Source: Saccopteryx bilineata
Taxonomy: Eukaryota > Chordata > Mammalia > Chiroptera > Emballonuridae
Length of the DNA: 64,000 bases
NCBI RefSeq assembly: GCF_036850765.1
Contig: NC_089495.1
Span: 122,163,033 to 122,227,032, forward strand
Direction: 5' to 3'
Position numbers and translations under genes: made by a program. Below, in pieces: positions 25,901 to 32,710 of this stretch (positions within the stretch are counted from its first letter, which is position 1; each line of letters begins with the position of its first letter). Below the pieces are notes generated by a model. The model was not told the origin of the DNA. It did no database searches and saw only the letters and a list, made by a program, of their open reading frames with translations.

Positions 25901-26019
25901 CACCGGGCAGCGGGCATCCCGACCCCAAACCCCTCAAGGCGCGGGCGCGCCCCGCAGCCTCACCGGGAGCTATTCCTGCTGTTGGGGTCGACGCCCTTGA
26001 AGGTGGTAGTGGTGGTCAT
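2729..26019 (-). CDS. JPT1: JPT1 (HN1), Jupiter microtubule-associated homolog 1, complete five-exon CDS
   Basis: Joining 26019-25964, 15502-15360, 13639-13542, 12380-12362 and 2877-2729 gives an open frame of 154 codons plus TAG, the length I recall for human JPT1. Every junction is GT/AG. The protein starts [18 protein letters not shown], carries [12 protein letters not shown] near residues 22-33, a Ser-rich segment ([15 protein letters not shown], about 85-98), a Pro/Ala/Val-rich stretch (about 124-139) and ends [12 protein letters not shown]. The PPGG-x-S-x-x-x-x-G pattern thus occurs at both ends. No membrane segment, signal peptide or folded domain is visible; the composition suggests disorder. 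Family knowledge: a small cytoplasmic and nuclear protein linked to microtubules and to GSK3B/beta-catenin signalling; its biochemical role is not well fixed. From memory, human differs at several exon 2 positions. Identity is certain; splicing is inferred from sequence alone. Confidence 0.97.
3090..3386 (-). repeat. RL SINE
   Basis: T run at 3090, reversed head CGCCTGGTCAAGC. Lies in JPT1 intron 4 shortly upstream of exon 5. Confidence 0.85.
3546..3754 (+). repeat. RS SINE with 12-nt TSD
   Basis: Flanked by perfect aaactgcatgta at 3534-3545 and 3755-3766, giving exact ends. Confidence 0.92.
3768..3831. mobile_element. Short palindromic MITE (mariner-like)
   Basis: AAAAAGTAGGGGATATTT at 3777-3794 is mirrored by AAATATCCCTTACTTTTT ending near 3833, with GCTCAC outside the left arm. 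An RL SINE replaces the right end. I associate this short inverted-repeat type with mammalian Tc1/mariner MITEs. Confidence 0.6.
3832..4163 (-). repeat. RL SINE beside the MITE arm
   Basis: T run directly abuts the MITE right arm; reversed head CCGCCTGGTCAGGC. Confidence 0.88.
4367..4582 (-). repeat. RS SINE with TSD
   Basis: TSD tgaagttgac at 4357-4366 and 4583-4592. Confidence 0.9.
4705..5060 (-). repeat. VL SINE with TSD
   Basis: TSD cattcccatttctt at 4691-4704 and 5061-5074. Reversed B box GGGAATCGAACCCGG is intact. Confidence 0.92.
5079..5407 (-). repeat. RL SINE inserted at the TSD of the previous VL
   Basis: Flanks ccatttcttaatt before and after; a second insertion at the same target. 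Confidence 0.88.
5441..5880 (+). repeat. VL SINE, expanded form
   Basis: TSD aaaaaacattgattt. The body holds extra ATGGCGAC-CCCAGG and GTGGGCAGAGCGTCGC units compared with shorter VL copies. Confidence 0.9.
5893..6025 (-). repeat. VO SINE
   Basis: GATTTTAGAGA start and reversed head TCTGGCCAGGGC. Confidence 0.65.
6039..6284 (-). repeat. RS SINE with (GA)n
   Basis: TSD cccatctctt either side. Its tail region carries an uninterrupted GA run at about 6114-6160. Confidence 0.88.
6435..6770 (+). repeat. RL SINE, altered head
   Basis: The usual GCCTGACCA head is replaced by GCAAGAGGAA; the rest is RL. The tail turns into AAG/GGA-rich repeats. Confidence 0.8.
6783..7132 (+). repeat. VL SINE with TSD
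   Basis: TSD gaaacactgatctg at 6769-6782 and 7133-7146. Confidence 0.92.
7264..7428 (-). repeat. VO SINE with TSD
   Basis: GCTATACAGAA on both sides; reversed A box ACTGAGCTATCCAGCCAGGG. Confidence 0.8.
7429..7770. other. Intronic stretch, nothing recognised
   Basis: AT-rich JPT1 intron 4 sequence without repeat or coding signal that I can identify. Confidence 0.5.
7771..8086 (+). repeat. RL SINE
   Basis: Head GCTGACCAGGCTGTGGCGC, poly(A) to 8086. Confidence 0.88.
8087..8301 (-). repeat. RL SINE, facing the previous one tail to tail
   Basis: Begins in the GAGAGACAGAAAG part directly after the neighbour's poly(A) and lacks its own T run; shortened inside. Together the two make an inverted pair. 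Confidence 0.75.
8443..8841 (+). repeat. VL SINE with TSD
   Basis: AGTTTCA flanks at 8436-8442 and 8842-8848; intact A and B boxes. Confidence 0.9.
8966..9376 (+). repeat. RS-like SINE split by a second RS-like SINE
   Basis: The outer element is 8966-9004 plus about 9230-9376, flanked by tgattcat. The inner element (about 9005-9229) has its own head CCTGGCCTGTGGTGGTGCAG and tail. Confidence 0.7.
9377..9714. other. Intronic stretch, nothing recognised
   Basis: JPT1 intron 4 sequence with no repeat or coding signal that I can name. Confidence 0.5.
9715..10066 (+). repeat. VL SINE
   Basis: Preceded by AGAGAGAGAT and followed by a GA run at 10069-10088 that may stem from the target duplication. 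Confidence 0.88.
10348..10733 (+). repeat. VL SINE with long poly(A)
   Basis: TSD aaaagaactagg; near-pure A tail of about 29 nt indicates a young copy. Confidence 0.92.
10803..11150 (+). repeat. VL SINE, middle shortened
   Basis: CCTCCTGTGTGCTGAGGATA shows loss of the CCAAGGCTCCATTGGAGC segment; CA-rich tail. Confidence 0.85.
11171..11520 (+). repeat. RL SINE
   Basis: Starts ACCTGACAAGGCAGTGG; flanks gaacaaaata and agaacaaaat. Confidence 0.85.
11521..12361. other. SINE-free block beside the microexon
   Basis: About 840 nt of JPT1 intron 4 just downstream (in transcription) of exon 4, with no recognised repeat. A 74-codon plus-strand frame at 11596-11820 has no supporting feature. Confidence 0.5.
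12362..12380 (-). CDS. JPT1: JPT1 coding exon 4, a 19-nt microexon
   Basis: Nineteen bases encode GEGDIH and the first base of Glu106. A pyrimidine-rich tract ending TTTCTAG precedes it and a strong donor ATG|GTGAGT follows. Without it exons 3 and 5 do not join in frame; with it the GEGDIHENVDSD segment is restored, which is strong evidence that it is real. Confidence 0.93.
12491..12872 (-). repeat. VL SINE
   Basis: AAATGTTT at both ends; reversed head AACCAGCCAGGG. It sits about 110 nt upstream of the JPT1 microexon. Confidence 0.9.
12937..13144 (+). repeat. RS SINE with TSD
   Basis: Flanks aaaagcaacctttA before and AAAAAGCAACCTTTA after. Confidence 0.9.
13542..13639 (-). CDS. JPT1: JPT1 coding exon 3
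   Basis: 98 nt, finishing Gly67 and encoding [18 protein letters not shown] through GDFLDLK (residues 68-99). Acceptor TGCAG|GTG, donor AAG|GTCAGT. It starts in phase 1 and ends in phase 0, so skipping it alone shifts the frame. Confidence 0.95.
13781..14142 (+). repeat. VL SINE with TSD
   Basis: TSD aaaatcccacagag on both sides. Confidence 0.92.
14154..14362 (+). repeat. RS-like SINE
   Basis: Head GGCCTGGCCTGTAGTGGTAC, CA-rich tail, (T)n near the end. Confidence 0.75.
14365..14740 (+). repeat. RL SINE with TSD
   Basis: TSD aaattaagtgag. Confidence 0.88.
14750..15108 (-). repeat. VL SINE, diverged
   Basis: Many substitutions against other VL copies; reversed head CAACAGGCCAGGGCC. Older than its neighbours. 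Confidence 0.8.
15360..15502 (-). CDS. JPT1: JPT1 coding exon 2
   Basis: 143 nt, completing Arg19 and encoding residues 20-66 plus the first base of codon 67. It holds [18 protein letters not shown] and [14 protein letters not shown]. Acceptor TTACTAG|GG, donor GCAG|GTATGG. I see Met in the VRMNKMAS segment where I remember Lys in human, and PPSWAKLAG where I remember QASWAKSAG. Confidence 0.95.
15849..15956 (+). mobile_element. Mariner-like MITE
   Basis: TGGGGCAAAAGTAGGTTTAC and CAGTTG at the left are mirrored at the right by CAACTGTAAAGTTACTTATG and CCACA (about 21 of 25 terminal bases pair). The AT-rich core has no coding capacity. I associate these ends with a mammalian and bat mariner MITE. 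Confidence 0.7.
15957..16581. other. Intronic stretch, nothing recognised
   Basis: JPT1 intron 1 sequence without SINEs; the open frame at 16231-16485 has no recognisable similarity. Confidence 0.5.
16582..16668 (+). repeat. VO SINE, 3' fragment
   Basis: CCCCGGTCAGGGCACAAATC onwards; the A-box half is missing. Confidence 0.65.
16757..17122 (-). repeat. VL SINE
   Basis: Ends CCAACTGGCCAGGGCC; B box degraded (GGAATCTAACCCTGG). Confidence 0.88.
17369..17562 (-). repeat. RS SINE with perfect 19-nt TSD
   Basis: caattttgtcaatctctgt at 17350-17368 and 17563-17581, the longest clean TSD that I found here. Confidence 0.95.
17854..18200 (+). repeat. RL SINE, A-box deletion
   Basis: Head GCCTGACCAGTGGATAGAG lacks the GCGGTGGCGCA segment. 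Confidence 0.85.
18238..18847 (+). repeat. RL SINE with an RS SINE inserted in its A-rich tail
   Basis: RL body 18238-18590; RS head GCCTGACCTGTGG at 18602. aaaactggtagc flanks the whole composite (18226-18237 and about 18851-18862). The tail holds an (AAT)n run at 18817-18839. Confidence 0.85.
19027..19168 (+). repeat. VO SINE
   Basis: AGCCCAGGCTAGATAGTTTG head and TCTCTAAAATTAGTAAAATA tail. Confidence 0.75.
19173..19538 (-). repeat. VL SINE with triplicated B box
   Basis: A 21-nt unit starting GGGAATCGAACC is repeated three times at about 19431-19493, so the reversed element has three B boxes. Flanks aaaataaac. Confidence 0.92.
19683..19908 (+). repeat. RS SINE with long A tail
   Basis: TSD agataatagt; A run of about 28 nt marks a young copy. 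Confidence 0.92.
20071..20397 (+). repeat. RL SINE
   Basis: Flanks taggttattt and taggttaatt. Confidence 0.88.
20610..20712 (+). repeat. MIR fragment
   Basis: TGTGTGACCTTGGATAAATT, TTAACCTCTCTATGTTTCAG and ACTACTATAAGGATA match the MIR core and 3' end. Confidence 0.75.
20998..21183 (-). repeat. RS-like SINE
   Basis: Diverged RS with ATTGATTTTAGAGAGAG and CATCACAGGTCAGGC. Confidence 0.75.
21187..21485 (+). mobile_element. hAT-Charlie-type MITE remnant
   Basis: ATAAAGGGCCAGATAGCAAA, GCTGTGTTCCAATAAACTTT and GGTAGTTTGTTGGG match the mammalian family typified by CTGTAAAGGGCCAGATAG. Termini are worn. Confidence 0.65.
21531..21916 (+). repeat. VL SINE inside the hAT element
   Basis: Head GGCCCTGGCCGGTTGG; loses TGACTG near its end (CTGTCTCTCCCC). 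Confidence 0.9.
21971..22191 (+). repeat. RS SINE inside the hAT element
   Basis: TSD aaaattatac either side. Confidence 0.88.
22587..22932 (+). repeat. RL SINE with internal duplication
   Basis: GGTCGCTGGCTTAAGCCCAA is present twice before GGTCGCTGGCTTGAGC (about 22707-22765). Confidence 0.88.
22933..23934. other. One-kilobase SINE-free block in JPT1 intron 1
   Basis: No repeat or coding signal recognised. Confidence 0.5.
23935..24416 (+). repeat. VL SINE with 86-bp internal tandem duplication
   Basis: TSD agaaccaaggttca at 23921-23934 and 24417-24430. The segment from CCGCCGCGCTTTCC to GGGGATGG occurs at 24045-24130 and again at 24131-24216. Confidence 0.95.
24431..25400. other. SINE-free block before the JPT1 CpG island
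   Basis: Unique sequence. At 24744-24872 the plus strand reads 42 codons from ATG ([20 protein letters not shown] and on) to TGA, and at 24842-25117 the minus strand has a 91-codon frame. Neither matches a family that I know; possibly a decayed pseudogene or regulatory DNA. Confidence 0.35.
25964..26019 (-). CDS. JPT1: JPT1 coding exon 1
   Basis: Encodes residues 1-18 and two bases of Arg19. The ATG is at 26019-26017 in a good context (GCC before ATG). It begins with a run of Thr codons (MTTTTTF). The donor is CG|GTGAGG. It lies inside the CpG island. Confidence 0.95.
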
Positions 26020-26135
26020 GGCGCCGAGGAGCGAGGTAGGCTGGCGCAATAGCAGAGCACCGAAAGGACCGGGTCCGAGGAACGAAGAACAACTCCCCAA
26101 AACAGGAACAGCAACCGCTTGCCAGAGCCTCAGCC
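26020..26135 (-). other. JPT1: JPT1 5' UTR (predicted)
   Basis: Predicted leader between a start site placed 25-30 nt below the TATA box and the ATG. GC-rich, no repeat. The start site is inferred from TATA spacing. Confidence 0.5.
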
Positions 26136-26159
26136 ACCGCCTGCTGGCCGGTCGCCGCC

Positions 26160-26234
26160 TTTATAGAGCTCGGAAAACCCGCCCATACCCTGCCTTCATT
26201 GGCCAATTCAAATAGATCTCTTCATACTTATTGG
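26160..26234 (-). promoter_or_regulatory. JPT1: JPT1 core promoter: TATA box and two CCAAT boxes
   Basis: On the minus strand TATAAA lies at 26165-26160, a CCAAT box at 26202-26198, and a second CCAAT at 26234-26230. The TATA box is about 145 nt upstream of the ATG. A TATA box inside a CpG island is unusual among broadly expressed genes. Motifs are seen directly; activity is inferred. Confidence 0.6.
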
Positions 26235-26322
26235 TTACCCTGAGTGCCAAGCATCGTACTGCGTCACGACTGGCTGTGCGGCCCCTGCTCAGCCTCAACC
26301 CGCCAGCTTCCTGGTCTGGGAA

Positions 26323-27007
26323 GGTCTAGGAAAGTACCCCCTCTCCCACCCTAAAATCTTGGAGATGATTGGACAAAGGACAAACCTGCCCAGCGTTTGG
26401 TGCCAGTTATGCTCACTGTCGCTTAAAAAAGTTACCTGCAAAAGGGAAAGCTAGTTCTAGGAAAATTAGAGCCCACAGTCCAGAGCGGATTTGTCGTTAA
26501 GATACACTTATTTGCCTTACGGTGGGATAGTGAGGACATGCTCCTTAAGGAATGAAAATTACTGCTCCAAATGGACATTTATTGAATACCTACTGTATCT
26601 CCTGTGGAAACCTGACAATTCCAAAGCAGCAGCATTATGAGTCAGCAACAAAAAGCATGCCAAGATGATTCCTTTTAAAATGTCTGGAAATTCTTTACAT
26701 TTTAATGTTATGATTTAGCCGTTATGCACTAGACCAAAATTGCAGTCCTTTCGATTTAAGGGCCTGTTCTAAGGTTGGTTAATGCCTGGCGGCTGGGAAT
26801 GGCCACATCCCTTGCTACCAAGACTAGCATAGAGTTCTGCAGCTGTTTATATAACCCTTAAGTCATTCCTCTTCCACCTGTTTGGGTAAATCTATCCGTG
26901 CAACAAATGCAGTCACACTTGTAGGGTTCAGGAATAACTACAAAATCATAATAGGAAAGCCTTGGGTAAAAAAGACTGAAGGTCTTTCCATGTTATGCGT
27001 GTTTCAA
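26323..27007. other. Upstream flank of JPT1, no recognised gene
   Basis: Intergenic, mostly unique. ATTTATTGAATACCTACTGT at about 26578 resembles an old L2/MIR-age repeat. Confidence 0.45.
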
Positions 27008-27023
27008 GACAGATCCCTTTTAT

Positions 27024-27237
27024 TTATTTTTTTAAAGACTTTATTTACTCATTTTTTATTTTATTTTACTTTTTTAGAGAGCGGGGAGAGAAAGAGAGAG
27101 AGAAGGGGGGAGGAGCAGGAAACATCAACTCCCATATGTGCCCTGAACAGGCAAGCCCAGGGCTTTGAACGCTTTGAACTAGCAATTTCAGTGTTCCAGG
27201 TCGACGCTTTATCCCACTGCGCCACCACAGGTCAGGC
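27024..27237 (-). repeat. RS SINE with TSD
   Basis: TSD gacagatcccttttat at 27008-27023 and 27238-27253. Confidence 0.93.
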
Positions 27238-27423
27238 GACAGATCCCTTTTATATACACATAGCACAGCATTATAGAGAGCAGAAAAGCAAATCCTGGAA
27301 GGAAGTGGGGAAGGCCTTGAGGGAAGGGGGGCTAGCAGGAAGTTGAGGGGGAACACCGGGAAAATGGGATGCATTGGGGGGACACTAGAATCTTTGTAAA
27401 CACACTAAATTAAAATCAATTTA

Positions 27424-27707
27424 GCCTGACTGACCAGGCGGTGGCGCAGTGGATAGAGCGTCGACTGGGATGAAGATGTCCCAGGTTCGAGACCCCGAGG
27501 TCACCAGCTTGAGCGGGGACCAAGATCACTGGCTCCAGCAAGGGGTTACTTGGTCTGCTGAAGGCCCGCGGTCAAGGCACATATGAGAAAGCAATCAATG
27601 AACAACTAAGGTGTCTCAACAAAAAAACTGATGATTGATGCTTCTCATCTCTCTCCGTTCCTGTCTGTCCCTCTCTCTGACTCTCTCTGTTCCTGTAAAA
27701 AAAAAAA
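27424..27707 (+). repeat. RL SINE with deletions
   Basis: TSD aaaatcaattta; head has an extra TGAC (GCCTGACTGACCAGG) and the GCTCATCTGGTTTGAGC part is missing. Confidence 0.88.
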
Positions 27708-27720
27708 AAAATCAATTTAA

Positions 27721-28037
27721 CCTGACCAGGCAGTGGTGCAGTGGATAGAGCGTTGAACTGGGATGCCGACGACCGAGGTTCAAGACCCCGAGGTCGCCAG
27801 CTTGAGTGCGGGCTCATCTGGTTTAAGCAAAGCTCACTAGCTTGGACCCAAGGTTGCTGGCTTGAGCAAGGGGTTACTCAGTCTGCTGAAGGCCCGCAGT
27901 CAAGGTACATATGAGAAAGCAATCAATGAACAACTAAGGTGTCACAATGCGCGAGAAACTAATGATTGATGCTTCTCATCTCTCCATTCCTGTCTGTCTG
28001 TGCCTGTCTATCCCTCTCTCTTACTATCTCTGTAAAA

Positions 28038-28069
<32 letters not shown>

Positions 28070-28071
28070 AC
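27721..28071 (+). repeat. RL SINE with (GAAA)n tail
   Basis: Starts at the edge of the previous TSD; tail converted to about eight GAAA units (28039-28070). Confidence 0.88.
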
Positions 28072-28614
28072 CCAAAAATCTTTCAGACCCATCTAGCCAG
28101 TGAGCATGTAAACCCTCCTCAAAAATCATGACTGGAGGTAGAGTATGGTGGTTGCTGACTCAGGCTCTCATGAGAGAAATATGGGTTTTAATCTCAACTC
28201 TTACCTATTCTGAACATGTTTCCTCATTTGCAAATTAAGGATAAAATAGTATTTAGATAGAATAGTGTTTGCGAGGACCGACTTAGATAATAAACATAAA
28301 CCGTTTGGCTCAATATATAAGAAGTAATCAAAGTGATAGCCATTTTTATTCTCAGGTGTATTTGGAAAATAATCTCATACTTCCTAACAATCTGAATTTT
28401 TTTTGTTTTGTTAAATTAGGGGTTTGCACCTGACTCTATAAGGTCTCTACTGGCCTAAATTTTTGAATTTGTACATAACTTGACTTACTTCCTCCATCCC
28501 CTGTAGTATAATAAAAGACAGATTGCTGTGGCAATACAGCACTGGACTGAAAATCAAAAACCAAGTTCTGGGTCTGCTCCCTCTCAGTATAACACTTCTA
28601 AACACACTTATGCT
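28072..28614 (+). repeat. Intergenic stretch with two MIR-like fragments
   Basis: TTTCCTCATTTGCAAATTAA near 28210-28260 and GGACTGAAAATCAAAAACCA near 28540 resemble MIR; the rest is unassigned. Confidence 0.45.
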
Positions 28615-28629
28615 CTTTCATTAATTTAT

Positions 28630-28807
28630 ATATATATATATTTTAAAGATTTGATTTATTCATTATAGAGAGGAGAGAGAGAAGGGAGGGAGGAGCAGGA
28701 AGCATCAACTCCCATATGTGCCTTGACCAGGCAAGCCCAGGGTTTTGAACCGGCAACCTCAGCGTTTCCAGGTTGACGCTTTATCCACTGCGCCACCACA
28801 GGTCAGG
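28630..28807 (-). repeat. RS SINE with TSD
   Basis: Flanks ctttcattaattt. Confidence 0.9.
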
Positions 28808-28814
28808 CCTTTCA

Positions 28815-28907
28815 TTAATTTTTATTAATTATTAGAAAGGGGAAGAGGTAAAGAGAGGAAAACATCAATCTGTTATCCCACTTATTTATGCATTCATTGA
28901 TTGATCT
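28815..28907 (-). repeat. VO-like SINE fragment
   Basis: AAAACATCAATCTGTTATCC and CCACTTATTTATGCATTCAT resemble the 3' part of older bat SINEs, like the fragment at 1-60. Confidence 0.45.
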
Positions 28908-29068
28908 TTTTTTAAAATATTTTATTTATTGATTTTAGGAGACAGAGAAAAAGGTGGGGAGAAGGAGTGAGAATCCATCAACTCATAGTTGCATGTGCCT
29001 TGACTGGGCAAACCTGGAGTCTCAAACCAACAACCTCAACATTCCAGGTCAATACTCTATCCACTACA
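28908..29068 (-). repeat. RS SINE cut at its head
   Basis: Runs to CCACTACAC and stops where a hAT end begins; the CAGGTCAGGC head is gone. Confidence 0.75.
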
Positions 29069-29121
29069 CCAGTGGTTCTCAAACTTTTTGAAGTCAGGGC
29101 GCATTTAAAATCCTACAAATA

Positions 29122-29451
29122 GCCTGACCAGGCGGTGACGCAGTGGGTAGAGCGTCGGACTGGGATGCGGAAGGACCCAGGTTCGAGACCCTGAGGTCGC
29201 CAGTTTGAGCGTGGGCTCATCTGTCTTGAACAAAAATTTCACCAGCTTGGACCCAAAGTCGCTGGCTCCAGCAAGGAGTTACTCGGTCTACTGAAGGCCT
29301 CCGGTCAAGGCACATATGAGAAAGCAATCAATGAACACCTAAGGTCTCCCAACAAAAAACTGATGATTGATGCTTCTCATCTCTCTCTCCATTCCTGTCT
29401 GTCCCTATCTATCCCTCCCTCTGACTCTCTCTCTGTCCCTGTAAAAAAAAA
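29122..29451 (+). repeat. RL SINE with TSD
   Basis: Flanks aaatcctacaaata on both sides. Confidence 0.92.
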
Positions 29452-29624
29452 AAAATCCTACAAATAATTGTAGGTGCACTATATACAAATTTCTGAGAAA
29501 TGTTATAATAATTAAGTCAAATATTAAAGACAAAAATATGAAGTCCAAGCGTGCTTTTATGGCAATTAAACAAAATAAACACGACAAAATTAAATTTATT
29601 CTGACATTAAAAACCATTTTTATG

Positions 29625-29948
29625 GCCTGACCAGGCAGTGCTGCAGTGGATAGAGCGTCGGACTGGGATGCAGAAGACCCAGATTCGAGACCCCGAGGTC
29701 GCCAGCTTGAGCACGGGCTCACCTGGCTTGAGCAAAAAGCCCACCAGCTTGAACCCAAGGTCGCTGGCTCCAGCAAGGAGCTACTCAGTCTGCTGAAGGC
29801 CCGCGGTCAAGGCACATATGAGAAAGCAATCAATGAACAACTAAGGTCTTGCAACGCGCAATGAAAAACAAATGATTGATGCTTCTCATCTCTCTTTGTT
29901 CCTGTCTGTCCCTGTCTATCCCTCTCTCTGACTCACTCTCTGTCTCTG

Positions 29949-29977
<29 letters not shown>
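29625..29977 (+). repeat. RL SINE with TSD
   Basis: Flanks accatttttatg and atcatttttatg; (AAAT)n tail. Confidence 0.9.
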
Positions 29978-29979
<2 letters not shown>

Positions 29980-30111
29980 TCATTTTTATGTTACATTTTT
30001 TGCGTTATGCTTTTTAGAATTCTTAAAAAAGAGAGGTTAAAAAATTTAAAAACTAAAAAAAAATTTAAAAACGACAAAAAGTTATATTTTTTATATATAT
30101 AAATACATTCT

Positions 30112-30506
30112 GCCCTGGCCGGTTGGCTCAGTGGTAGAGCGTCGGCCTGGCGTGCAGGAGTCCCGGGTTCAATTCCCGGCCAGGGCACACAGGAGAAGCG
30201 CCCATCTGCTTCTCTACCCCTCCCCCTCTCCTTCCTCTCTGTTTCTCTTGTCCCCTCCTGCAGCCAGGCTCCATTGGAGCGGAGATGGCCCGGGCGCTGG
30301 TGATGGCTCCTCGGCCTCTGCCTCAGGCGCTGGAGTGGCTCTGGTCGCAACAGAGCAACGCCCGGGAGGGGCAGAGCGTCGCCCCCTGGTGGGTGTGCCG
30401 GGTGGATCCCGGTGGGGCGCATGCGGGAGTCTGTCTGACTGTCTCTCCTCGTTTCCAGCTTCAGAAAAATACAAAAAAATAATAATAAATTAATTTAAAA
30501 AAAATA
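30112..30506 (+). repeat. VL SINE with TSD
   Basis: TSD aaatacattct at 30101-30111 and 30507-30517. Confidence 0.92.
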
Positions 30507-30689
30507 AATACATTCTTAGTAAGATTTAGTAAATTCGGCAGATCCCACCCAAATGTGTTAAGTTTTCATTCTTTTGTTTATGAGAAACATGAGCCTGATG
30601 TGTCCTAGCGATTTCTTCAATGTTTGGGCATATATTTGAAAAGCAAACTCATTTCCTCGTCAATACATTGAAGAACTCCTCTCTTTTAA

Positions 30690-31050
30690 TTTAATTTAAT
30701 TTTTTTATTTTTTATTTTTATTTTTTACAGAGACAGAGAGTGAGTCAGAGAGAAGGATAGACAGGGACAGACAGGAATGAAGAGAGATGAGAAGCATCAA
30801 TCATTTGTTTTTCATTGCGCGTTGCGAGACCTTAGTTGTTCATTGATTGCTTTCTCATATGTGTCTTGACCGCGGGCCTTCAGCAGACTAAGTAACCCCT
30901 TGTTGGACCCAGCGACCTTAGGTTCAAGCTGGTAGGCTTTTGCTCAAACCAGATGAGCCCGTGCTCAAGCTGGCAACCTCGGGGTCTTGAAACTGGGTCC
31001 TCTGCATCCCAGTCCGATGCTCTATCCACTGCACCACCACCTGGTCAGGC
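30690..31050 (-). repeat. RL SINE
   Basis: T-rich start, reversed head CCACCTGGTCAGGC. Confidence 0.88.
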
Positions 31051-31168
31051 TGAACTTGGTTTAATTACTGAATTAATGAATGGCCCACTGGTAAGTATTT
31101 CTAACAAGCTTTACTTCTCAACTTCAATATTGAGGTTACCTCAATATTGACATTATCACTTATGTCTT

Positions 31169-31363
31169 TTTTTTTATCTTTTTTTTTTAATTTATTTATT
31201 TATTTATTTTAGAGAGGAGGGGAGAGATAGAGAGAGAGAGAAGTGGGAGGAGCAGGAAGCATCAACTCCCATATGTGCCTTGACGAGGCAAGCCAGGGTT
31301 TTGAACCGGCAACCTCAGTGTTTCCAGGTTGACGCTTTATTCACTGCGCCACCACAGGTCAGG
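31169..31363 (-). repeat. RS SINE with TSD
   Basis: TSD cttatgtctt at 31159-31168 and 31364-31373. Confidence 0.92.
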
Positions 31364-31551
31364 CTTATGTCTTAACCACATATAGTTACACAAGTTCTGC
31401 ATCCATCATTTTTTGTTGTTGCATTCATAATTCTTAAAGCCAAATTTAATATGCATCTGTCTATTCTTAGCTGTATCCTCACCAGAAAAAGGGGGGCAGA
31501 TCAATGCCCACTGAAAGAGAGAGTCCAAGTTCTCTTAAAACTCACTTGCCT

Positions 31552-31746
31552 TGGCCTGACCTGTGGTGGGCGCAGTGGATAGAGTGTCGACCTGGAAATG
31601 CTCAGGTTGCCAGTTCGAAACCCTGGGCTTGCCTGGTCAAGGCACATATGGGAGTTGATGCTTCCAGCTCCTCCCCCCTTCTCTCTCTCTGTCTCTCCCT
31701 CTCCTCTCTAAAATGAATAAATAAAAATAAATAAAAATTAAAAAAA
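31552..31746 (+). repeat. RS SINE, first of two at one site
   Basis: Target aaactcacttgccttg precedes and follows it. Confidence 0.92.
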
Positions 31747-31763
31747 AAACTCACTTGCCTTGG

Positions 31764-32156
31764 CCCTGGCTGGTTTGCTCAGTGGTAGAGCGTTGGCCTG
31801 GCGTGCAGGAGTCCCGGGTTCGATTCCCAGCCAGAGCACACAGGAGAAGCGCCCATCTGCTTCTCCACCCCTCCCCCTCTCCTTCCTCTCTGTCTCTCTC
31901 TTCCCCTCCTGCAGCCAAGGCTCCATTGGAGCAAAGTTGGCCCGGGCTCTGAGGATGGCTCTGTGGCCTCTGCCTCAGGCGCTAGAATGGCACTGGTTGC
32001 AACAGAGTGACGCCCCAGATGGGCAGAGCATCACCCCCTAGTGGGTGTGCTGGGTGGATCCCGGTCGGGCGCATGCAGGAGTCTGTCTGACTGCCTCCCC
32101 ATTTCCAACTTCAGAAAAATAAAAAAAGTAAAAAAATAATAAAAAAATAAAAAAAG
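31764..32156 (+). repeat. VL SINE, second at the same site
   Basis: Follows the second copy of the target; a third copy (aaactcacttgcct) ends it. Confidence 0.92.
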
Positions 32157-32212
32157 AAACTCACTTGCCTTTAAACAAATGTATGAAAAGATCTCAAACA
32201 ATGAAAAATAGC

Positions 32213-32400
32213 GGCTGACCTGTGGTGGCGCAGTGGATAAAAGCGTCGACCTGGAATGCTGAGGTTGCCGGTTCAAAACCCTGGGCTTGCCTGGTCAAGG
32301 CACATATGGGAGTTGAAGCTTCCTGCTCCTCCCCCCTTCTCTCTCTCTCTCTCTCTCTCCTCTAAAATGAATAAATAAATAAAAATAATTTTAAAAAAAA
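32213..32400 (+). repeat. RS SINE with TSD
   Basis: gaaaaatagc at both ends; head reduced to GGCTGACCTG. Confidence 0.9.
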
Positions 32401-32710
32401 GAAAAATAGCTTTGTCATGCTCTTGTCTTTTTTTCACAGTTAAGGTAAACAAAATGGTACATAAACTATATTAAGGTCAAACATACTCCTCTCAGGTCCT
32501 TTTTAATAACTGAATTATAGAGAGCATAATTCACATATCCCCATTATTTCTTCCTCTTCTTGGACTAGGAGTTGAATAAGATTATGTGGTTTAAATCTGT
32601 CCTCTTTTCCAAATTCCACACTATTTCTCTATTTAATAAACTGCCCTAAACCCATCTGTCCTGCTCTGCTGGAAATGAATTTCACCTCCTTAACAAAAAT
32701 AATTGCTATA
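32401..32710. other. Intergenic stretch, nothing recognised
   Basis: Unique AT-rich sequence. Confidence 0.5.

Larger units (their letters stand above)
15503..25963 (-). other. JPT1: JPT1 intron 1
   Basis: 10,461 nt from GTGAGG to ACTAG. It holds SINEs listed separately, a mariner-like MITE at 15849, two hAT elements at 21187-22307 and an MIR at 20610. Blocks without recognised repeats lie at about 15960-16580, 20398-20997, 22933-23934 and 24431-25400. Confidence 0.9.
25400..26320. promoter_or_regulatory. JPT1: CpG island at the JPT1 promoter
   Basis: GC-rich, CpG-dense, repeat-free block covering the promoter, exon 1 and the start of intron 1. Long open frames here on both strands come from base composition and are not treated as genes. 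Confidence 0.85.
29069..30680 (-). mobile_element. hAT-like transposon remnant
   Basis: Begins with the hAT-style end CAGTGGTTCTCAAACTTTTT. AT-rich non-SINE pieces continue between SINEs (29452-29624, 29978-30111, 30507-30680). A minus-strand reading near 30590-30640 gives NIEEIARTHQAHVSH, which looks transposase-like but is broken. The far end was not found. Confidence 0.4.

Noticed and set aside
25339..26000. Overlapping open frames on both strands at the JPT1 CpG island
   Set aside because: GC-rich composition; JPT1 exon 1 explains the only supported coding sequence.
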